From Bacteroidales bacterium (lineage in GTDB: Bacteria; Bacteroidota; Bacteroidia; Bacteroidales; UBA7960), in contig PWNO01000150.1 in assembly GCA_003557765.1 (NCBI GenBank), forward strand, positions 1 to 6,933: DNA of 6,933 nucleotides, given 5' to 3'. Of this stretch, positions 1 through 4,117 are shown piece after piece (positions within the stretch are counted from its first letter, which is position 1; the number at the start of each line of letters is the position of its first letter). The position numbers were made by a program, and so were the translations under genes. The notes beneath the pieces are model-generated. The model searched no databases and was not told where the DNA came from. It saw only the letters and a program-made list of their open reading frames with translations.

Positions 1-506
1 ACCGTTCATTTCCCATTACCGTAAAGGAGCTGGTCAGTTCCGGCATGAAAACCCGGAAGGCCTGGGTGCCTTTTCTTTCCGCATCCCAAAAGCAAAGGCT
101 GGAGCGCATGCTTGACGATGCTGGCCTTACCAGATATGCAGGCAGGCCCATTGGGGAACTGAGTGGCGGGCAACTGCAAAAGGCCTTGCTGTGCCGGGCC
201 CTGATTGACGACCCCCAGCTCCTGATCCTGGATGAGCCCAATACACATGTTGACAAGCAATTTGAACAGGAGCTCTACCTGTGGCTCCAAAAGCTGAACA
301 AAAGCATGGCCATCCTCCTGGTGTCGCACGACATTGGTACCATTTCACCTATCATCAAGTCCATTGCCTGTGTAAACGAAACACTGCATTATCATCCCTC
401 CAACCAGCTTTCTGAAGAGGTACTGAAAGTTTATAACTGTCCGGTGGATGTGATTGCCCATGGTCCGGTACCACACCGCGTGTTAAAGTCTCATGACCAT
501 GAGTGA
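1..506 (+). CDS. Metal ABC transporter ATP-binding protein (ZnuC/MntA-like), 5'-truncated by window edge
   Basis: This is the C-terminal 167 residues of an ABC ATPase that energises uptake of a divalent metal (zinc, manganese or iron) across the inner membrane. The open frame runs in from the left edge in frame with position 3, and an internal ATG at 45 is not the real start. Visible in order are FPITVKEL, typical just after the Q-loop, at residues 3-10, the ABC signature LSGGQ at 53-57, the Walker B LLILDEP at 73-79, a D-loop region NTHVD at 80-84 and the switch histidine in SHD at about 109. Walker A and the Q-loop lie outside the window, so roughly 80-90 residues are missing. The tail ends HGPVPHRVL followed by HDHE, similar to metal-type ATPases of Bacteroidota. 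The stop overlaps the permease start by 14 bases, so the two are translationally coupled. Family assignment is secure, but the metal is not determined. Any metal-responsive operator would lie upstream, out of view. Confidence 0.93.
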   Translation, partial: RSFPITVKELVSSGMKTRKAWVPFLSASQKQRLERMLDDAGLTRYAGRPIGELSGGQLQKALLCRALIDDPQLLILDEPNTHVDKQFEQELYLWLQKLNKSMAILLVSHDIGTISPIIKSIACVNETLHYHPSNQLSEEVLKVYNCPVDVIAHGPVPHRVLKSHDHE

Positions 507-1344
507 TTTTTTTTCGATATTCCAGTACCAGTTTTTTCAGCACGCCCTGGTTGCTGCGACCCTTACTGCTGTGATCGCAGCCATGGTCGGCACCTATATC
601 GTATCCCGGAAGATCGTGTTTATCGGAGGCGGGATTACCCATGCCTCCTTTGGAGGGATTGGACTGGCTTACTACATGGGGCTGAACCCCTTTGCCGGTG
701 CTGCCATCTTTGGCATCCTCACCGCGCTGGGCATAGAGTGGATCAGCGACAAGGGCAAAGTGCGTGAAGACAGCGCCATTGCCATCCTGTGGTCGTTAGG
801 GATGGCTCTGGGTATCATCTTTGTGTTTATGACCCCGGGTTATACGCCTAACCTGATGAGTTTTCTTTTTGGCAACATTCTTTCCGTTGGGGTGGCAGAT
901 ATCCGGGTGTTGCTGGTCTTTGCCATCCTGCTGGTCGTTCTCTTTGTCATCTTTTACCGCCCCATCCTATATACTGCATTTGACCCGGAATTTGCGCGGA
1001 CAAAGGGCATTCCCGTAGCACGATACCGCTATATGATGTCTGTGGTGATGGCACTGGCCATCGTATTGAGCATCCGAACGGTGGGCATCATCCTGGTGTT
1101 AAGCATGTTCACCATTCCACAGATCACGGCCATGCTTTTCACGCGCAGCTTTTCCCTGGTGATGCCGATGGCTGCCCTGTGGGGAATCATTGGCTCCCTG
1201 GCAGGCATCCTGATGGCCTATGTGCTGGACATCCCCACCAGCGCCGCAATCATCTTTTTCCTGACGATGCAGTTTCTGATCCTGAAAGGCATCCTGCTCC
1301 TCAGAAACCACATCCTCAGAAAGAAGACCCGGCCTGCATCATGA
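493..1344 (+). CDS. Metal ABC transporter permease, ABC-3 family (ZnuB/MntB/TroC-like)
   Basis: This 283-residue polytopic inner-membrane protein forms the metal-conducting part of the importer whose ATPase precedes it. The length is normal for the family. Hydrophobic segments lie at about residues 15-37, 42-62, 68-84, 95-114, 136-156, 180-208, 220-246 and 250-270. Family hallmarks seen are GGGITHASFGGIG (45-57), the cytoplasmic coupling loop TAFDPEFARTKGIPV (161-175) and RTVGIILVLSMFTIPQITA (195-213). The ATG at 493 gives a 14-base overlap with the ATPase. A second ATG at 499 would give an ATGAGTGA overlap and a protein beginning MSDFF, and the sequence does not decide between them. The last residues, RKKTRPAS, are a basic cytoplasmic tail. 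The solute-binding lipoprotein usually found with such pairs is not downstream, so it must lie upstream or elsewhere. Substrate (Zn, Mn or Fe) is undetermined. Confidence 0.93.
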   Translation: MTMSDFFSIFQYQFFQHALVAATLTAVIAAMVGTYIVSRKIVFIGGGITHASFGGIGLAYYMGLNPFAGAAIFGILTALGIEWISDKGKVREDSAIAILWSLGMALGIIFVFMTPGYTPNLMSFLFGNILSVGVADIRVLLVFAILLVVLFVIFYRPILYTAFDPEFARTKGIPVARYRYMMSVVMALAIVLSIRTVGIILVLSMFTIPQITAMLFTRSFSLVMPMAALWGIIGSLAGILMAYVLDIPTSAAIIFFLTMQFLILKGILLLRNHILRKKTRPAS

Positions 1345-1367
1345 ACGATGCAGGCGCATAATGCCTG
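1332..1367 (+). terminator. Hairpins overlapping the permease stop codon; possible transcription end or attenuator
   Basis: GCCTGCATC (1332-1340) pairs perfectly with GATGCAGGC (1347-1355) around a 6-base loop, and the TGA stop at 1342-1344 lies in the loop. A third segment GCCTG (1363-1367) can pair instead with CAGGC (1351-1355), so two hairpins compete for one arm. No run of T follows, so this is not a classic intrinsic terminator. The remaining gap to the next gene (1368-1531) shows no RNA gene and no clear promoter, only a T/A-rich stretch before the next ATG. Confidence 0.4.
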
Positions 1368-1531
1368 GATTTAGGTAGACGAACCCGGCTTAACCTGTGT
1401 TATTTATTCATCTTGGATGATGACTTACAAGCATCGGTTAACCAGTAGCAAAACCGCACATAACAACCGACTGCAGCGGCAAGCATTGAACCATTTGTTT
1501 TCCCTGCTGTTTCATTAAAAAAAACATAGCC

Positions 1532-1747
1532 ATGCGTAGCATACTCACCACGCTTTTCAGTGTTATTATTGCAATAGCTGCCTTTGCACAGGCACCCACC
1601 CATTTGCCTGACCGGGGCAGTGACCCGGTACACTTTTTTGAATCCTGGGAAAACATTGTATTTTACATCATTATCCCATTGGCGATCATTGCATTGTATG
1701 TCATTTGGCGAAGGCAAAAGAAAAGAGAAGAGGAAGATGAACAATAA
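1532..1747 (+). CDS. Small membrane protein of unknown function (71 aa), secreted N-terminus and one C-terminal TM helix
   Basis: The function is not recognised. The protein opens with a signal-peptide-like segment, MRS plus a hydrophobic stretch at residues 4-18, ending AFAQA. Cleavage before Gln20 (AFA|Q) is a common pattern in Bacteroidota. A short polar part with two histidines (about 21-41, PTHLPDRGSDPVHFFESWEN) would be periplasmic. A second hydrophobic helix at 42-59 (IVFYIIIPLAIIALYVIW) is followed by a basic-then-acidic cytoplasmic tail (RRQKKREEEDEQ), consistent with an N-out, C-in topology. There are no cysteines. I have an impression that similar 70-residue proteins with FFES near a single helix occur across Bacteroidota, but cannot confirm it here. 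Its last 11 bases overlap the start of the flavin reductase, so the two are probably translated together. The purine-rich end of this gene would also serve as ribosome-binding region for the next. It could be a membrane anchor or partner for the reductase; that is inference. Confidence 0.75.
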   Translation: MRSILTTLFSVIIAIAAFAQAPTHLPDRGSDPVHFFESWENIVFYIIIPLAIIALYVIWRRQKKREEEDEQ

Positions 1748-2429
1748 TGAGCAGCGAATGACAACACATATTGTAGCAATACACGATATTGTACCAGTCA
1801 CACACGATACCATAAAAGTAACTACAGACAAGCCAGCCGGTTTTTCTTTCCGGCCGGGGCAGGCCACGGAGTTGGCCATCAATGCGGATGGTTACCGTAT
1901 GCTCAAGCAGCCCTTCAGCATTACTTCCACTCCAGATGACCCTTACCTGGAGTTCATCATCAAAATGTATCCCGAACATGATGGCATGACCAAAAGGCTC
2001 TCTGAAATGCAGCCAGGAGACGAATTGATCGTAGGAGATGTTTTTGGAAACATTGCATATAAGGGTGAGGGCGTGTTCATTGCCGGAGGCTCAGGGGTCA
2101 CCCCTTTTGTGTCCATTCTGCGCGATCTCAGGAGGCACGACCTCATCGCGGATAACCGGTTGATCTTTGCCAACAAGACCCATCGGGACATCCTGCTGCA
2201 GGAAGAACTCGGCGACATGCTTGGAGACGCCCTGGTCAACGTGCTATCTGCAGAGCACGTGGAAGGACTTGCGTGCGGACGAATTGATGAGCGTTTCCTG
2301 AAGGCGCACGTCAACGGCAGCAGGAAATATTATTACCTGTGTGGGCCACCGGCCATGATGGAAAGTGTGGAAAGCGACCTTCGCAGTCTTGGTGTGGAAG
2401 AAGCTCAGATCGTCCGGGAGTCCTGGTAA
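1737..2429 (+). CDS. FAD-dependent NAD(P)H oxidoreductase, ferredoxin/flavodoxin reductase-like (230 aa)
   Basis: This is a stand-alone two-domain reductase of the ferredoxin-NADP reductase superfamily, moving electrons between NAD(P)H, FAD and an unidentified partner. The N-terminal FAD-binding barrel (about residues 9-105) carries FSFRPGQ (36-42) and KQPFSITS (57-64), the position of the R-x-[YF]-[ST] flavin motif. The C-terminal nucleotide-binding domain has FIAGGSGVTPF (114-124), LIFANKT (142-148) and YYLCGPPAMM (199-208), and the chain ends in ESW with a terminal aromatic. No iron-sulfur or globin domain is attached. The Arg that normally begins the flavin motif is Gln58 here. ATG at 1737 is chosen because it overlaps the small membrane protein by 11 bases and follows a purine-rich AGAGAAGAGGAAG run; ATG at 1758 (MTTHIVAI) is a good alternative. 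A longer in-frame extension back to 1584 only reads the small gene out of frame. Fold is secure; partner and pathway are unknown. Confidence 0.88.
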   Translation: MNNNEQRMTTHIVAIHDIVPVTHDTIKVTTDKPAGFSFRPGQATELAINADGYRMLKQPFSITSTPDDPYLEFIIKMYPEHDGMTKRLSEMQPGDELIVGDVFGNIAYKGEGVFIAGGSGVTPFVSILRDLRRHDLIADNRLIFANKTHRDILLQEELGDMLGDALVNVLSAEHVEGLACGRIDERFLKAHVNGSRKYYYLCGPPAMMESVESDLRSLGVEEAQIVRESW

Positions 2430-2465
2430 CAGCATGATGATGTACTGTATGGCAAAATCCTCTGC

Positions 2466-2479
2466 GGCCCTTTCGGGCC
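2466..2479 (+). terminator. GC-rich hairpin after the reductase gene
   Basis: GGCCC (2466-2470) and GGGCC (2475-2479) form a perfect 5-bp stem with a TTTC loop, 37 bases after the reductase stop codon. No T-run follows, so it is a weak candidate terminator. It sits between convergent genes, directly beside the inverted-repeat element that starts at 2482. Confidence 0.3.
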
Positions 2480-2481
2480 AA

Positions 2482-2586
2482 TAGTGTCATGTCAACGTTA
2501 CTTTAGCCGGCCCAAGTCTTGATCTTTTTTGAGCTGAGAAAAAATCTCTGCGACTTATGCGACACAGTAGCATTGACACGACACTA
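2482..2586. repeat. TA-bounded palindromic element with 21-bp inverted ends (MITE-like or IS remnant)
   Basis: The ends are 21-bp imperfect inverted repeats: TAGTGTCATGTCAACGTTAC plus T at 2482-2502, and its reverse complement at 2566-2586, matching at 18 of 21 positions with three transition differences. Because TA is its own complement, the outer TA at each end could be a duplicated TA target, leaving a 101-bp element (2484-2584) starting GTGTC and ending GACAC. The interior has A6/T6 tracts that can pair across GAGCTGAG (about 2525-2544) and no coding potential. It fills the gap between the convergent reductase and nuclease-like genes. Two readings fit: a non-autonomous miniature transposon or end-to-end remnant of a TA-targeting IS, or a large bidirectional terminator hairpin. 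No transposase is in the window. Confidence 0.6.
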
Positions 2587-2591
2587 GCGGA

Positions 2592-3173
2592 TTAAAATGA
2601 TTTTGGGACAAACCCCTGTGGATTAATGATCCAGGCGCTTTTACCCGTGGCACGGATTGCCAGCAGGCCTTGGTTTTGAGCCATCCTGGCACTCCCAGCA
2701 TCAGCCTGCAGATAAGCTACGGCGCCGAAAATCTCTTTATCGGCGTACTCTTTCAACCATAAGCGAACGTTTTTCAGTTTCTCCAGGAAGTGTCTGACAT
2801 CATCAGGGTGCAGACTGGTCTTCACTTCGACCACAACCACATGCCGGCCGTTTACAGCGATGATGTCAAATTCGTAGTTTTTGCCCTGGTGGCTTCCTTT
2901 CACGCGCTGGTGCGTGTTTTCAACGAGAATGTTCCTTTCACGCAGGATGTGCAGCAGGTCACCTTCAACCAGGGACTCTACCAATCGTCCCCATTGGCTG
3001 GTAAAAAGATCAAAAGCCTGTTTGATTTTTTTATCCGTTTCCTTGAATTGTTTGTCTGTCTCTCTGAACTGCTTATCCGTCTCCTGGAACATCCGCCATA
3101 CATCCTCAAAACTTAAGGGCTTGCCGTATTGGCCAAGGTTGTCATTTACCTTGTTGTGATGATCTTCTGACAT
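2592..3173 (-). CDS. PD-(D/E)XK nuclease-like protein with N-terminal heptad coiled coil (DUF3782-like, 193 aa)
   Basis: It resembles the DUF3782-type proteins: a short coiled coil followed by a compact PD-(D/E)XK nuclease-like fold. Residues 31-51 are three heptads in a row, ETDKQFR, ETDKQFK and ETDKKIK, predicting an oligomerising helix. The nuclease-like core then shows acidic helix residues (E66, E70), a strand with YEFDII containing D103, and VVVVEVKTS with E116-x-K118, matching the spacing of the D...(D/E)xK metal-binding site. A later strand-helix stretch, IFGAVAYL and GLLAIRATG, completes a restriction-endonuclease-like sheet. All key residues are present, so catalysis is possible. 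Substrate and biological role are unknown, and members are usually annotated only as hypothetical. ATG at 3173 is supported by a TATTTTTG box 16 bases upstream. It is transcribed away from the glycosylase by its own probable promoter and converges on the reductase gene. There are no signal or membrane segments, so it should be cytoplasmic. Confidence 0.85.
   Translation of the reverse strand: MSEDHHNKVNDNLGQYGKPLSFEDVWRMFQETDKQFRETDKQFKETDKKIKQAFDLFTSQWGRLVESLVEGDLLHILRERNILVENTHQRVKGSHQGKNYEFDIIAVNGRHVVVVEVKTSLHPDDVRHFLEKLKNVRLWLKEYADKEIFGAVAYLQADAGSARMAQNQGLLAIRATGKSAWIINPQGFVPKSF
3021..3083 (-). repeat. Three 21-bp in-frame repeats encoding the coiled-coil heptads
   Basis: This stretch of the nuclease-like gene encodes three consecutive seven-residue units (E-T-D-K-Q/K-F/I-R/K). 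The DNA copies are similar but not identical, so the pattern is held at protein level and may vary in number between strains. Confidence 0.7.
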
Positions 3174-3188
3174 TGTTATATTTTTCTA

Positions 3189-3196
3189 CAAAAATA
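3189..3196 (-). promoter_or_regulatory. Bacteroidota-type -7 box for the nuclease-like gene
   Basis: Read on the minus strand this is TATTTTTG, a perfect match to the Bacteroidota -7 consensus TAnnTTTG. Transcription would start a few bases downstream, giving a leader of about 10 bases before the ATG at 3173. The only upstream TTG (3221-3223) is 24 bases away, a little far for a -33 element, so the promoter call rests on the -7 box in AT-rich DNA. Confidence 0.45.
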
Positions 3197-3238
3197 ATAA
3201 ATGTTCAGCTTAAGGAAAAACAATTATCCCGAAAATAT

Positions 3239-3266
3239 GCTTAGCGGTCGAATTTGTTCGATAAGC
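3239..3266 (-). terminator. Hairpin downstream of the glycosylase gene
   Basis: On the minus strand GCTTA-TCGAA (3266-3257) pairs with TTCGA (3252-3248) and, after a 4-base bulge, TAAGC (3243-3239), around a CAAA loop. This gives 10 bp of stem starting about 16 bases past the glycosylase stop codon. It is followed by ATATTTTC rather than a clean T-run, so terminator function is plausible but not certain. Confidence 0.4.
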
Positions 3267-3281
3267 GGTTATGCAGGTGCC

Positions 3282-4007
3282 TTATGAGGAAGAGGAGAAG
3301 CCACGTTGCCGGAAGGCTTGCATGTATTTATCAATGTAGTGATCCTTTTGCTTTGATCGGTACTGCATGATGTAGCGGGGGTGTTCGAGGGGGATCAGTC
3401 TGTCAAAAAAGTGTTCTTTATTGTTGAGATGTGTAAGGTATTTGTAGTTTTTTCCGCTGCCCATTACAAAGGCCACATCGGTATGGATGCCCTTGGCAAT
3501 GTGTGCCCGGACTGACTTCACCATGAAAAGCTCCACGGCCTCCTGCAGCGCTTTGCTGTCGTAATAGTTGTAATTGACCTCTTTGCCTTTCTTGCCGGTG
3601 ATGACAAAACCCAGCGGGCTTGGTGAGTTGATGTAGAAGTCCTTATAAAAGGCTTTGACACCACCGTAAGCGTCGATCATCTCATACACGAAGACGGATG
3701 AAGGTTCATGGGTGTGCATTCCGTCAAAGGACAAGCCGCATTTTTCAGTAAGCCTTTTGGTGTCCGTGAAGGGAACACCCGTTACCCCGGCTCCGAACCG
3801 ACCGGGGTTGATGCCCAGGATGAGGTGGCGTTTTCGGTTATCGTTATAAAACTTCCGGTAAAATGCAGATGATGTGGAGAGGGCTGCAGGGTTTTCGGCA
3901 AATGGGTTCATGACCCGGATGCCTTCCGGCAGCCTGGCTTCGAGGTGGAGATTTTTGTTGAAGGCGATGACCCTGTCGGCGAAGGTTTCCATTGTCATGG
4001 TGCGCAT
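3282..4007 (-). CDS. Uracil-DNA glycosylase family protein, SMUG2/DUF4918-like
   Basis: This is a probable DNA repair enzyme of the uracil-DNA glycosylase superfamily, cutting damaged bases (uracil or its derivatives) from DNA to start base excision repair in the cytoplasm. Motif 1 reads LGINPGRFGAGVTGVPF, close to the GMNPGP...TGVPF motif of SMUG enzymes. Motif 2 near the C-terminus is LEHPRYIMQYR, the HPR form seen in the SMUG2/DUF4918 group rather than the HPSPR of SMUG1. Between them lies FVYEMIDAYGG, and SPSPLGFV further on. With ATG 4007 the protein is 241 residues, normal for the group. A GTG at 4040 would extend it to 252, but that GTG lies inside the 23-bp repeats and the added residues look non-native. 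ATGs at 3998 and 3992 (METFADRV) are also good candidates. The downstream gap carries a hairpin and the nuclease-like gene's own promoter, so co-transcription with that gene is doubtful. Exact base preference cannot be read from sequence. Confidence 0.85.
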   Translation of the reverse strand: MRTMTMETFADRVIAFNKNLHLEARLPEGIRVMNPFAENPAALSTSSAFYRKFYNDNRKRHLILGINPGRFGAGVTGVPFTDTKRLTEKCGLSFDGMHTHEPSSVFVYEMIDAYGGVKAFYKDFYINSPSPLGFVITGKKGKEVNYNYYDSKALQEAVELFMVKSVRAHIAKGIHTDVAFVMGSGKNYKYLTHLNNKEHFFDRLIPLEHPRYIMQYRSKQKDHYIDKYMQAFRQRGFSSSS

Positions 4008-4037
4008 TTTGCGAAGTTGCAAATAAACACCTTTTTC

Positions 4038-4106
4038 CACAAATGCGCATAAAAGGTATCCACAAATGCACGCAAATGGTTTTCACAAATGCACACAAAT
4101 AATCCC
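4038..4106. repeat. Three degenerate 23-bp tandem repeats with a CACAAATGC core
   Basis: CACAAATGC begins at 4038, 4061 and 4084, exactly 23 bases apart. Neighbouring units match at about 17 of 23 positions, with AAA conserved at unit positions 14-16. The array fills the gap between the FtsX-type permease and the glycosylase and reaches the GTG that could be mistaken for the glycosylase start. Related CACAAAT and CGCAAA words recur at 6904-6920. These look like the degenerate short repeats common in intergenic DNA of this phylum. No function can be assigned. Confidence 0.6.
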
Positions 4107-4117
4107 TTCAAACCCTT

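Noticed and set aside
1368..1531. tRNA or riboswitch before the small membrane protein
   Set aside because: No cloverleaf, T-loop or known aptamer core was seen; only unremarkable AT-rich leader sequence.
1584..1736. N-terminal extension of the reductase back to an ATG at 1584
   Set aside because: The extra residues are the small membrane protein gene read in another frame and do not resemble a reductase N-terminus. The ATG at 1737 or 1758 starts the fold properly.
1400..1882. 160-residue open frame on the minus strand
   Set aside because: It is antisense to the small membrane protein and the reductase start, with low-complexity composition and no family features.
2790..3116. 108-residue plus-strand frame opposite the nuclease-like gene
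   Set aside because: It is a shadow frame. The minus strand carries the conserved nuclease-like motifs and heptads.
3844..4098. 84-residue minus-strand frame beginning in the 23-bp repeats
   Set aside because: It is a translation of the CACAAATGC repeats and then of the glycosylase in the wrong frame.
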